A stretch of 64,000 bases of DNA from Nocardiopsis dassonvillei_B (GTDB taxonomy: Bacteria > Actinomycetota > Actinomycetes > Streptosporangiales > Streptosporangiaceae): assembly GCF_964273065.1 (NCBI RefSeq), contig NZ_OZ186816.1:1-64000 (forward strand), read 5' to 3'. Of the stretch, positions 1-7,447 are shown one piece after another (position 1 is the first letter of the stretch; each line of letters starts with the position of its first letter). The notes under the pieces were generated by a model. That model searched no databases. It worked only from the letters and a program-made list of their open reading frames with translations, and was not told the DNA's origin. The position numbers and the translations under genes are program-made.

Positions 1-54
1 CCAAACGACAACGGCAGGCCCCGCCTCAGGATGCGGCCTCAGCAGACCTCACGG

Positions 55-189
55 TCAGCTGGGGCCGTTTCCGTCGAAGAACAGGTCCAGCAGGTGGGAG
101 ACCACTGCTCTGGCTGCTCCCCCCAACAGGGCGACCAACCACCCAGGAGTCGAGTCGCCACCCCTGCGCCCGCGCCAACGACGGTTCAT
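55..189 (-). CDS. Small tryptophan-containing membrane peptide (44 aa)
   Basis: Starts at the ATG at 189 behind a GGAAGAGG ribosome-binding site. The N-terminus is very basic (MNRRWRGRRGG). One hydrophobic amphipathic helix follows (WLVALLGGAARAVVSHLLDLFF) and a short polar tail ends it. It has the shape of the 43-54 aa peptides at 12867, 20743 and 24181, but lacks their WW pair, so I count it as an outlying member at best. It probably sits in the membrane. Its function is unknown. It lies downstream of and on the same strand as thyX, with about 165 bp between them. Confidence 0.5.
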   Translation of the reverse strand: MNRRWRGRRGGDSTPGWLVALLGGAARAVVSHLLDLFFDGNGPS

Positions 190-355
190 ACGGCACCTCT
201 TCCGGTCGTGACCACGCACCTCGAAGCAAGATGCGGAGGAGTCCGGCGCCTGAACGCCTGATCTGCCTCCCGGGAACAGACCCGACCGGAAGCGGTACAA
301 GAAACGCTACACGCACCCGGTGGCTGTCGGTGGGTCGTGCGCAGCCGCACTACCC

Positions 356-1189
356 CTACGAGAATCTCCCCATCGACGACGTAGAAACGCTCTCACCTGC
401 GGAAAAGAAGACCGGAGGGTGCTCGAAGCCTGTGGATAACTCGCGGAAGTCATGTCCAATCTTGTGCCACTGGGGCACCCAGGCGCCGTCCTCCACGGTG
501 TAGTCGCCGAACAGCGCCGGGGCCTCCTCCTGGAGGGTCTCGCCGATGCGATGGAAGAGCAGCCGGATCTCCTCCTCCGCACCGGGCGCGGTGCGGGCCT
601 CCAGGGTGTGGCGCAGGGTGCGCACGTTGGCGGTCCACACCAGCCCGGTGGCCACGCCCTCGGGGGCGAAGCGGCGCATGAAGGAGGTCTTGTGCTTCTT
701 CTCCGCGAACTTCACGCCCTCGTCGTCGAGGCCGAAGTGGTCGGCCATCCAGAGCTGGAACTCCTCCATCTGCGCCAGCATCGCCTCGGCGCGCTCCATC
801 AGCTCCGGGGCGTTCTGGGCCCACTCCGGGAACCAGAACGGCAGGTCGGTCAGGCGCACGAACCGCAGCGACTCCTGGGAGATCGCCACACCCGGCCGGT
901 GCCGGATCAGCTCGTGGGTGAGCACCCGGGACACGTTGTGCAGCACGAACCCGAAGTTCACGTGCTCCAGGACCGAGCCGTGCAGGCTGGCCAGGATGTT
1001 GCCCAGGTAGGCGTCCTGGTCGGTGCGCACCCGCGTGACGTTGGGGTTCAGGCCCGGCTCCCAGGAGCGGTAGCACAGCCGCCCGGCGAACTCGGCGAGG
1101 TTCTGCGGGTCGTTGTGGTCGCTGGCCTGAGCAGTCTCGGCGAAAAATCCGCGCGGGTTCCCGTTGAACAGGGTGGGCTTGGAGGCCAT
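356..1189 (-). CDS. thyX: Flavin-dependent thymidylate synthase ThyX
   Basis: Makes dTMP from dUMP with methylenetetrahydrofolate and FAD. The 277-aa length fits the family. The signature starts at R96-H97-R98 and ends in SQESLR (S107). Eight residues separate RHR from that serine, against seven in the classical RHRX7S motif, so this is a variant subtype. The neighbouring LEH (75-77) and HELIRHR segments also fit. The start is the ATG at 1189; its ribosome-binding site is weak, so translation may depend on the gene 57 bp upstream. It is probably co-transcribed with that gene. ThyX genes are frequent on phages and large plasmids, where they supply thymidylate for replication. Function is confident; activity of the variant motif is not tested. 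Confidence 0.93.
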   Translation of the reverse strand: MASKPTLFNGNPRGFFAETAQASDHNDPQNLAEFAGRLCYRSWEPGLNPNVTRVRTDQDAYLGNILASLHGSVLEHVNFGFVLHNVSRVLTHELIRHRPGVAISQESLRFVRLTDLPFWFPEWAQNAPELMERAEAMLAQMEEFQLWMADHFGLDDEGVKFAEKKHKTSFMRRFAPEGVATGLVWTANVRTLRHTLEARTAPGAEEEIRLLFHRIGETLQEEAPALFGDYTVEDGAWVPQWHKIGHDFRELSTGFEHPPVFFSAGESVSTSSMGRFS

Positions 1190-1246
1190 GTTCAGGCACG
1201 ATCTGTGTCCTGGCCGAAGGGTGAATCACCGGCGCGGAATCGGCGG

Positions 1247-2008
1247 CTACAGCTCCAGGTAGCGGCGGGAGGGACCCTGGGTCTGGGGCAGCGTGTCGCC
1301 CGGGCCCAGGCCCAGGGTGGGCAGGAGCCGGGTGATCTCCTCGGCGGTGAGCGGAGCGGTGACCGGGATGGTCGCGTAGCCGCGGGGGTCGCGGCCCCAG
1401 GGCTTGCCCTGCTCGACGCCGCGCACCCGGACCACCTTCCCTTCGCAGACATAGACGATCGCGCGCAGGCGAGGTTCCTTGTCGGCGGCGATCCGCCACC
1501 ACCTGTCGTCGGCTTCCCGCTGCGTCTTCTCGTCGGCTCCGGTCTCGCCGTAGGCGCGGTCGGACTCGTCGACCTTAGGGTCGGCGTTGCGGTAGACGAC
1601 CATGACCAGGTCCTTCTCGTCCGGCTTCGGGGCGCGGGGGCGCCCGGCCTGGGCGTCGGTGACGGCGGAGGGCCAGCGGGTGCGGGCGGCTTGGCGGGTG
1701 ATGCCCACCGCGTTCCCGAGGTCGGTGTAGGTGACCGGGGCGTCGGTGCGCCGCCCCAGGTCCAGGGCGAGCATGTGGGCATGCTCCTCCAGGGCCGCGC
1801 GCAGCAGCTCGGTGGCGCGCAGCTGGGCGAGGTCCTGGGCGCGGACCTGGTCGGGGGTGGCGGTCAGGGCGGCGCCGGCATCGGCGGGGGTGGTCTGGGG
1901 GGCCAGGGCGTGGCCGGTGCGGCGCACCAGGGCGGCCAGGTCGCGGGCCAGGCGCTCCCGGTCCTCGGCGGGCAGTGCGTAGGGGGTGGGGCGGCGGGCC
2001 TCGGACAC
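1247..2008 (-). CDS. Hypothetical protein with central helix-turn-helix
   Basis: A 253-aa protein. The N-terminal third is alpha-helical. Around residues 95-112 is a helix-turn-helix-like segment (TYTDLGNAVGITRQAARTRW), the usual layout of actinomycete sigma-like or XRE-like HTHs. The C-terminal half is rich in charged residues and beta-prone stretches (LRAIVYVCEGKVVRVRGV) and I do not recognise it. The gene lies just downstream of a nested inverted repeat at 2054-2102, so autoregulation is plausible. thyX follows in the same direction. No family assigned. Confidence 0.7.
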   Translation of the reverse strand: MSEARRPTPYALPAEDRERLARDLAALVRRTGHALAPQTTPADAGAALTATPDQVRAQDLAQLRATELLRAALEEHAHMLALDLGRRTDAPVTYTDLGNAVGITRQAARTRWPSAVTDAQAGRPRAPKPDEKDLVMVVYRNADPKVDESDRAYGETGADEKTQREADDRWWRIAADKEPRLRAIVYVCEGKVVRVRGVEQGKPWGRDPRGYATIPVTAPLTAEEITRLLPTLGLGPGDTLPQTQGPSRRYLEL

Positions 2009-2053
2009 AAGGGTCTCCCAGGGGTATCGGGGGACGCCGACCGCGCCCCGAAT

Positions 2054-2102
2054 ATGACAAGCTTACCTGTCATTATGAGTCAATGACAGGCATTCTTGTC
2101 AT
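2054..2102. promoter_or_regulatory. Nested inverted repeats of TGTCAT, probable operator
   Basis: The inner palindrome has arms CCTGTCATT (2066-2074) and AATGACAGG (2082-2090) around 7 nt. The outer pair is ATGACAAG (2054-2061) and CTTGTCAT (2095-2102), both perfect. Four TGTCA half-sites within 49 bp, between the divergent genes starting at 2008 and 2254, look like a binding site for a dimeric or cooperative regulator, perhaps the HTH protein encoded at 1247-2008. Confidence 0.6.
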
Positions 2103-2253
2103 TTTCCTCGTTCATTCTGGCCCGCGATAAGTGGGTGCCCGAGGCTGCCCTTCTGGAGTGGTGGTTGCTCGGGCTTTCCTTGATGCCTTGGCGGCTTGTC
2201 CCGGCCGAGGCTAGGTTGGTCGCTCTGAACCGGTCGAGCATGCGGGAGCCGCG

Positions 2254-3864
2254 GTGGGTGTAGGCCAGGAGGTGGGCGGGTTCCGTCTGCTGCGGGAACT
2301 GGGCTCGGGCGGGTTCGGGTCGGTGTACCTGGGCCAGGACGCCCAGGGGCGCCAGGTGGCGGTCAAGCTGCTGCACCCGCAGCTGGCCAAGGACCCGCAG
2401 GTGCGTCGGTACTTCTCCCAGGAACTGGCCAACGCCCGCAGGGTGCAGGGGTTCTGCCTGGCCCAGGTCCTGGACGGCGACGCCGACGCGACGCGGCCCT
2501 GGCTCGCCACCGAGTACATCGACGGCCCCACCCTGGCCCAGGCCATCCGCAACGACGGCCCGCGCACCGGCGCAGACCTGCAAAGGCTGGCGGTGCAGAC
2601 CATCACCGCGCTGGTGGCGATCCACGCCGCCGGGGTGGTGCACCGCGACCTCAAGCCCGCGAACATCCTGCTGGCCGTCGACGGCCCGCGGGTGATCGAC
2701 TTCGGGATCGCCCGCGCCCTGGACGGCGCTACCTCGACCCCCACGCGGATCGGCACCCTGGGCTACATGGCACCGGAGCAGATCGAGGGCACCGACCTGG
2801 GGCCGGCGGCGGACGTGTTCGCCTGGGGTGCGGTGATGGTCCACGCCGCGACCGGTGCCCAGGCCTTTCCCGGCCCCACTCAGGCTGCCCGTATCAACCA
2901 GACCCTGAACCACCCGCCCCGGACTGCGGACATGACCGACCCGCTGCTGGGCATCGTGCTGGCCTGCATGGCCAAGGATCCCGGCCAGCGGCCCACCGCG
3001 CGACAGGTCCTGGACATGCTCCTGGCCGGGGGCACCGTCGGCCAGGATGTCGAGGACACCGGTTCCCGGGCGAGGCCGGAGGCCCCCTCGGACGACTCCC
3101 CCGAGGAGTCCGGGGCCGCCGAGCTGGTCATCGGCAACCTCAGCCCGGACCCGATGACGGCCCTCATCGACGGGACCGAGGTGGGTACCGTCCCGGCGGG
3201 CAAGAGCGGAAGCTTCCCGGTTGAGGCGGGCAGGCGCACCGTGCAGGTGGGCTCCAATGAGCAACGCAGCGCGGTGCGCCGCATCGACGTCGAACCGCAC
3301 GGCGCCGTGCGAATGGCCTTCGAGACCGGAACCGGACTTAACGCCGGGCTGGAACCGGTGGAGGAGGTGGTATTCAAAGGCTCCGGGGTAGCGGAGATGG
3401 TCCTTGGAGGCTTCTTCGTCCTAGCGGGCACTGTGTGCTTCGGCGTACTGATCAACGTCCTCGCAACCCTCGTCGGCCTTCAGTTGGGCCCACTGCCCTT
3501 TGTCGCCGCGATCATCCTGTCCGTCTTGTTGCTCAACGTCTCGATCAACAATAAGCCTGCATACCTTGGTCTGCGCGTCAGCGGGCTGACGGCCGGAGCC
3601 GAGAAGGGACCAGGAAAGCGGACGGCTCGTTGGCAAGAACTGACCCAGGTCAGCCTGGTTGGTGAGGGAGCTCAGGCCCAGTTGGTGATCTGGGCCGGCA
3701 AGGACCTCCCCGAGTTCGCCTCACTCAAGGATTTCCAGGGGGGAAAGGTCGTGTGCGTCGCCCAGGAGATAGGTGCCGCAAAGCATCACGACGCCGAGCG
3801 TCTGCGTGCGGCGCTGCGGTGGTTCGCCGGTGACCTCTGGGTCGAACAGCCGCCCGTGCGGTGA
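2254..3864 (+). CDS. Membrane-anchored Ser/Thr protein kinase (PknB-like)
   Basis: A 536-aa protein. The Hanks-type kinase domain spans about residues 9-265: Gly-rich loop GSGGFGSV, ATP lysine in VAVKLL (K38), catalytic HRDLKPAN (130-137), DFG (149-151), and an APE-like APEQ followed by a DVFAWG segment. A linker and a small beta-rich domain (PEGA-like, AALIDG/VPAGKSGSFPVEAG) follow. Two hydrophobic helices at about 385-435 anchor it, and a C-terminal cytosolic domain ends it. The GTG start has GGGAG 6 nt upstream. It phosphorylates unknown substrates; kinases like this are common in actinomycetes but unusual on mobile DNA. It is divergent from the HTH-thyX pair. Confidence 0.9.
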   Translation: MGVGQEVGGFRLLRELGSGGFGSVYLGQDAQGRQVAVKLLHPQLAKDPQVRRYFSQELANARRVQGFCLAQVLDGDADATRPWLATEYIDGPTLAQAIRNDGPRTGADLQRLAVQTITALVAIHAAGVVHRDLKPANILLAVDGPRVIDFGIARALDGATSTPTRIGTLGYMAPEQIEGTDLGPAADVFAWGAVMVHAATGAQAFPGPTQAARINQTLNHPPRTADMTDPLLGIVLACMAKDPGQRPTARQVLDMLLAGGTVGQDVEDTGSRARPEAPSDDSPEESGAAELVIGNLSPDPMTALIDGTEVGTVPAGKSGSFPVEAGRRTVQVGSNEQRSAVRRIDVEPHGAVRMAFETGTGLNAGLEPVEEVVFKGSGVAEMVLGGFFVLAGTVCFGVLINVLATLVGLQLGPLPFVAAIILSVLLLNVSINNKPAYLGLRVSGLTAGAEKGPGKRTARWQELTQVSLVGEGAQAQLVIWAGKDLPEFASLKDFQGGKVVCVAQEIGAAKHHDAERLRAALRWFAGDLWVEQPPVR

Positions 3865-3937
3865 ATCCCGGGCGTGGCCACGGCCCCGGAGGACCGGTAT
3901 TCCTCTACCGCTTTCGAACTGCCCGGGAACCGCTCCT

Positions 3938-3971
3938 GGCCCGCGATAAGTGGGCCAAATCGGGGGTCAGG
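3938..3971. repeat. GATAAG-type repeat, left copy
   Basis: The block around CCCGCGATAAGTGGGCC is repeated in inverted orientation at 61023-61056. The shared ten bases CCCGCGATAA also occur near 2121 and 31021. Both longer copies lie between the 3' ends of convergent genes, which suggests a termination-related or other DNA-binding site. Confidence 0.45.
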
Positions 3972-3987
3972 GCTGGCTGGCGCTCAG

Positions 3988-4458
3988 TCAGAACGGGGGC
4001 CCATCCCCGAAGGTCTTGCCCCAGGAGCCAGGCTTCGGGGGAGGGGTGTAGTCCTGCATCGTGCCGTGGGCGTAGTCCGTGACGCCGCGAGCCGCAGCCC
4101 AGAGTCGTCGGAAGACCATCCGCGCTGGCTCGGGATCGGGAATCGCGTTGTAGTCGTCCAGGTCGTCGGTGTACTCCACCAGCCGATCCGGGTCGAGTCC
4201 GGCCATCGTCGACAGCCCGACGAAGACGGCTTCCGCGTTCTGCCAGGCGTGCGGCACGGCCTTGCCGGTGAGCATCTTGCGCACGGTCTCCTTGCTGGCG
4301 GCCCCGGCTTCAGGCGGGACGTTGTCGGCCGCCCTGCTCACCATCTCCATGGCTGGCATGCCGGCATCGACCCAGAGGCGAAAGAGCGTCTCCATGAACC
4401 TGCGCTGCGGGCCGGCGGGGAGCTCGTCCTGCGAGGGCATCCGAATCGACCGGGACAT
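3988..4458 (-). CDS. XRE-like helix-turn-helix protein
   Basis: A 156-aa protein starting at the ATG at 4458, with AAAGGAG well placed upstream. Residues 15-80 (FMETLFRLWVDAGMP ... SKETVRKMLTGKAVPHAWQN) follow the actinomycete HTH domain found at the N-terminus of many conflict and signalling proteins. The aromatic, proline-rich tail is of unknown role. It is convergent with the kinase gene; a related HTH opens the Sel1 proteins at 53836-55635 and 61108-61869. DNA binding is likely; the target is unknown. Confidence 0.7.
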   Translation of the reverse strand: MSRSIRMPSQDELPAGPQRRFMETLFRLWVDAGMPAMEMVSRAADNVPPEAGAASKETVRKMLTGKAVPHAWQNAEAVFVGLSTMAGLDPDRLVEYTDDLDDYNAIPDPEPARMVFRRLWAAARGVTDYAHGTMQDYTPPPKPGSWGKTFGDGPPF

Positions 4459-4564
4459 CTCCAGGCTCCTTTGAGCAATCTTCGGCAAGTGTGAGCAGCT
4501 TCTGACAATCTTAAGCTCTCCGGAGCTGGAACGGCTGCGGTTAGGGCTTTCCGGTGCTCTCGCA

Positions 4565-4994
4565 GGGTCCGCAGGGTGTGGTCGGAGCATCCGGTTTTCG
4601 CTGGTCCCAGGCTGGATCACAACCGGAGGTCCCGGCGTGGAGGGAGCGGAGATGATCGAGGTGCGCGCGGCGCTGATCCTGGTGGCCAGCACGGGGTGCG
4701 CGGCCCTGGCAGGGGCGCTGCGGTTGGCGGCGGGGGCGTCCTGGCCCGACGCGCTGCTCGCGGCCGGGGCCGCGTTCGGCGCGGCGCTGGGCGTGCTGGT
4801 GCTGGTGGTCAAGCAGGACCGCTCCCCGGGAGGGTCGTGAGCGGGCGTCTTACAGTCCGACGTGGCGCAGGGGGTTGTCGGTCCAGGCGTCGGCGGGGCG
4901 GATGTAGGCGTCGATGGCGGTGGAGCGCTCGGCCCACCGGCCCTGGCGGGCGATCCAGGCCCGCGGCACCCTCGCGGCCGCGGCGGCGGTGGCC
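4565..4994 (+). repeat. 430-bp inverted duplication, left copy
   Basis: Matches 60099-60528 on the opposite strand over exactly 430 bp (position p pairs with 65093-p); both ends were located where the two sequences diverge. It carries a small membrane gene plus the last 47 codons of the tyrosine recombinase. I read both copies base by base at the ends and through the encoded proteins and saw no gaps. Confidence 0.88.
4637..4840 (+). CDS. Small two-helix membrane protein, SWP family (copy A)
   Basis: A 67-aa protein from the GTG at 4637 (GGAGG 7 nt upstream), or 62 aa from the ATG at 4652 behind GGAGGGAGCGGAG. Two hydrophobic helices (ALILVASTGCAALAGALRL and ALLAAGAAFGAALGVLVLVV) flank a conserved ASWPDALL turn. 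The short tail is charged. Paralogues are at 51937-52143 and, more distantly, 29779-29937; an identical copy is at 60253-60456. It is an inner-membrane protein of unknown function and is convergent with the recombinase remnant. Confidence 0.7.
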   Translation: MEGAEMIEVRAALILVASTGCAALAGALRLAAGASWPDALLAAGAAFGAALGVLVLVVKQDRSPGGS

Positions 4995-5209
4995 AGGGGC
5001 CACAGCGCCACGCTGGCCCCGAGGGCGCCGACGACGATCCCGGACCAGGACAGTCCCACGCGCCGTTCGCACAGGACCGCCAAGGCTCGGATGGTGCGTT
5101 CGGTGAGGGTGTTCCGCCACGGGCCGGTGTCGGCGGGGGAGCAGGTGGGACCATGTTGCGACCGTAGCCAGTTCTGGATGGGACGTGGCCCCTGACCGGG
5201 TCCGGTCAC
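4850..5209 (-). pseudogene. Chimeric remnant: pentapeptide-protein N-terminus fused to recombinase C-terminus
   Basis: Reading on the minus strand from a GTG at 5209, the first 70 or so codons end in a membrane segment (SWSGIVVGALGASVALWPL) that matches the first helix of the pentapeptide-repeat protein at 14045-15277 (PWAGIIVGGFGAAVALWPL). At 4994 the frame runs straight into the last 47 residues of the recombinase, including its catalytic tyrosine but none of its other catalytic residues. The 430-bp duplication therefore replaced the rest of a third pentapeptide gene. An active product is unlikely. Confidence 0.7.
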
Positions 5210-5439
5210 CCCCCTTCCCTCGCCCGTCCGTGGCGGAAAAGGCGTTCTCACAGTTCCAGCCCGTGGCGGTCGATGCCGCGCAGCAGCGGCCCGATGGTGA
5301 GGCCATTCTCGGCCAGGGCGCCGAGCCAGCCTCGGGGCAAAGTGTCCTGCTGGAGCTGGTGATCGACCGGATGCGTGAGGCCACGAGAGACAGAGCACCC
5401 ACCACCTGCGTGGGTGGAGCTCCAGGCTTCGCAGGCACC

Positions 5440-6054
5440 TCAGTACACCAGAGGCGGGCCGTCGATGAACACGGTCAGGACCCCACCATCCTGTGCGTCT
5501 CTACGGCTGATCATGGCTGAGTCCGAGTAGCTTTCGCTCTCTCCCGGGAGCGAACGGCCGCTGTCCCGGGGCGGCACCGTAGCGGCGATCTCCACCTCAT
5601 AGACGTCGGCAGGCGGAGCGTCCAGGCTGATGGACAAGCGGCACACGCCGTCGTCCTGGACCTCGCCGACCGCGGTCTCGTCGGGTCCGACCGCGGGGAC
5701 ATCCCCCACGTCCAGAACGGTGCCGGCTCCATCTCGGAGAACGTAGGACAGGGCGTGCCATGTGCACGTGCCGTCATCGTTGTGACGTGCCAGCCCGCGG
5801 TGGTCCGTGGTGACCTCTATGGCCAGCGGTACTGGACCACTCAGACTGCTTTCCGTGGCTGGTCCGCTCTGTTCCGTCGGCGCCGCAGGGCTGGCGTGGT
5901 CGCGACCCAGGGCCCATCCGACTCCTACAGCTAGCGCCAGTGCTACGGCTCCGCCGCCGACCATCAGCGCGCGCCCTGCGTTTCGGCGGCCAGGAGCCGG
6001 CGCAGGGGCGGGTACGGGCGCAGAGGGTGGCATCACGGTGGTCCTCGCTCGCAT
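5440..6054 (-). CDS. Membrane-anchored extracytoplasmic protein, paralogue of 46085-46906
   Basis: A 204-aa protein from the ATG at 6054. A proline/alanine-rich cytoplasmic tail leads into one transmembrane helix (ALMVGGGAVALALAVGVGWALG, residues about 29-50), then a beta-rich outside domain with two cysteines (GTCTWH and GVCRLS) that may form a disulfide. The N-terminal tail, helix and about 100 bp of upstream DNA match the gene at 46085-46906; the outside domains differ. The upstream match (6127-6160) raises the possibility of a longer N-terminus from a GTG near 6163. Function unknown. It is divergent from parA. Confidence 0.65.
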   Translation of the reverse strand: MRARTTVMPPSAPVPAPAPAPGRRNAGRALMVGGGAVALALAVGVGWALGRDHASPAAPTEQSGPATESSLSGPVPLAIEVTTDHRGLARHNDDGTCTWHALSYVLRDGAGTVLDVGDVPAVGPDETAVGEVQDDGVCRLSISLDAPPADVYEVEIAATVPPRDSGRSLPGESESYSDSAMISRRDAQDGGVLTVFIDGPPLVY

Positions 6055-6223
6055 CACGGGAGGCCTGGCCGCCCGTCGGAAGCGGAACAGGGCCTCATTG
6101 GCCGGGGTGGGGCGCCCAGAATCTACGGCACCCCGTACCGCAGCGTCGAGCAGCCCAGGTAGGCACACCGCCGAGACAGAGAGCCCTGTTGAGCAAGGAA
6201 TGTGCACCTCGCTGGAGGCATCG

Positions 6224-6241
6224 GTTTTACGCGGTAAAAAC
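6224..6241. promoter_or_regulatory. Candidate parS (ParB-binding palindrome) upstream of parA
   Basis: GTTTTAC, three bases (GCG), then GTAAAAAC. The core TTTTAC-N3-GTAAAA is a perfect palindrome. The same sequence with a different spacer occurs inside parB at 8136-8153. It lies 55 bp upstream of parA, where it could serve both as a partition site and as an operator. Confidence 0.65.
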
Positions 6242-6295
6242 CGAGCGCGGCATGGCGATGCGCCGTTCGAGTCAAGCGTTAGTAAGGTAACGCCC

Positions 6296-7447
6296 ATGGC
6301 ATCAGCATCCCCCGGCGATAAGGAGAAGGTCACCTCCAAGCTGCCCGCCCGCCTGCGCACCCGCCTGAAGATCCGGGCCGCCGAACGCGGCCTCGACATC
6401 CAGGACGCCATCGCCCACGCGCTGGAGCGATGGGCGCACGCGGGCCCACAGCCGACGGTGGACACCTCCGGAGCGCCCCCGTTCTCCACCTGGCTTCCGA
6501 TCGGCGCCTTCGCCGACTTCAAGACCGCCTGTGGGACGCGCGGGGTCTCCTTCATCCAGGGGCTCTCCCAAGCGGTGGAGCTCTGGCTCGCCGAGCACCC
6601 TTCTCCTCAGGAGGAACACATGACGCACCCCAAGCGCAGGATCATGGCCAACCAGAAGGGTGGGGTGGGCAAGACCGCCCTGTCCGCCGGCGTGGGTCAG
6701 GCCTACGCCGAGGGCAGTGAGTTCGGCGGGCCGGGCCTGCGGGTCCTGCTGGTGGACTTCGACCCCCAGGGGCACCTGACCACCCAGCTCGGTGTGGAGC
6801 CGCTCGGGCTGGACAGCGACAGCCTGGTCAAGCACATGACCAGTGAGAGCCAGGGCGATCTGAAGTCGCTCATCGTACCGATCGAGGACGAGCGCTTCGG
6901 GGACCGTCTCCACCTGCTGCCCGCCTGCGCGGACGGGTTCGTCCTGGACGTGAAGCTGTCCACGACCCGAGCCCGCGAGGCCGCCCTGGAGCGGGCCTTG
7001 GAGCCGGTCGAGGGCGACTACGACGTGATCGTCCTCGACTGCCCACCCAGCCTCGGGCTGGCCATGGACGCCGCAATCTACTACGGGCGCCGGCGCCCCG
7101 AGGAGAAGCCGGGCGATTCGGGGGTGGTGATCCCGGTCCAGGCCGAGGACTCCAGCGCCGACGCCTTCACTCTGCTGACCGGGCAGATCGAGGACCTGCG
7201 CCAGGACATGCGGCTGGACGTCGACTACCTGGGGCTAGTCGTGAACATGTACGACGCCCGCCGCGGGTTCATCGCGACGTCCTCACTGAAGTCGTGGGAG
7301 GAGATCGGCGACCCGGAGGTGATCGCGGTGGTGCCCGACCGCAAGGAGCAGCGGGAAGCGGTACGCAGCAAACTCGGGCTGCTGGTCTATGACCCCTCCT
7401 GCGACCAGTCCGTGGCCATGCGCCAGATCGCGAGGACCCTCTCGTGA
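6296..7447 (+). CDS. parA: ParA partition ATPase with N-terminal ribbon-helix-helix region
   Basis: A 383-aa protein. Residues 12-50 (SKLPARLRTRLKIRAAERGLD ...) look like a ribbon-helix-helix DNA-binding unit, and residues 64-101 like a weaker second one. The deviant Walker A KGGVGKT is at 121-127, VDFDPQG follows as the A' motif and VLDCPPS as Walker B. It moves plasmid copies apart with ParB. An internal ATG at 6620 (residue 109) sits 5 nt after a perfect AGGAGG, so a short ParA lacking the DNA-binding part may also be made. The stop overlaps the parB start. Confidence 0.93.
   Translation: MASASPGDKEKVTSKLPARLRTRLKIRAAERGLDIQDAIAHALERWAHAGPQPTVDTSGAPPFSTWLPIGAFADFKTACGTRGVSFIQGLSQAVELWLAEHPSPQEEHMTHPKRRIMANQKGGVGKTALSAGVGQAYAEGSEFGGPGLRVLLVDFDPQGHLTTQLGVEPLGLDSDSLVKHMTSESQGDLKSLIVPIEDERFGDRLHLLPACADGFVLDVKLSTTRAREAALERALEPVEGDYDVIVLDCPPSLGLAMDAAIYYGRRRPEEKPGDSGVVIPVQAEDSSADAFTLLTGQIEDLRQDMRLDVDYLGLVVNMYDARRGFIATSSLKSWEEIGDPEVIAVVPDRKEQREAVRSKLGLLVYDPSCDQSVAMRQIARTLS

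Noticed and set aside
452..2086. Long plus-strand open frame opposite thyX and the HTH gene
   Set aside because: It mirrors two well-supported minus-strand genes; low-complexity Gly/Val/Ala product typical of antisense frames in GC-rich DNA.
5210..5439. Small plus-strand frame with VIDRMREATRD near 5350
   Set aside because: It faintly resembles the 55-aa protein at 63025 but has no ribosome-binding site and no conserved start.
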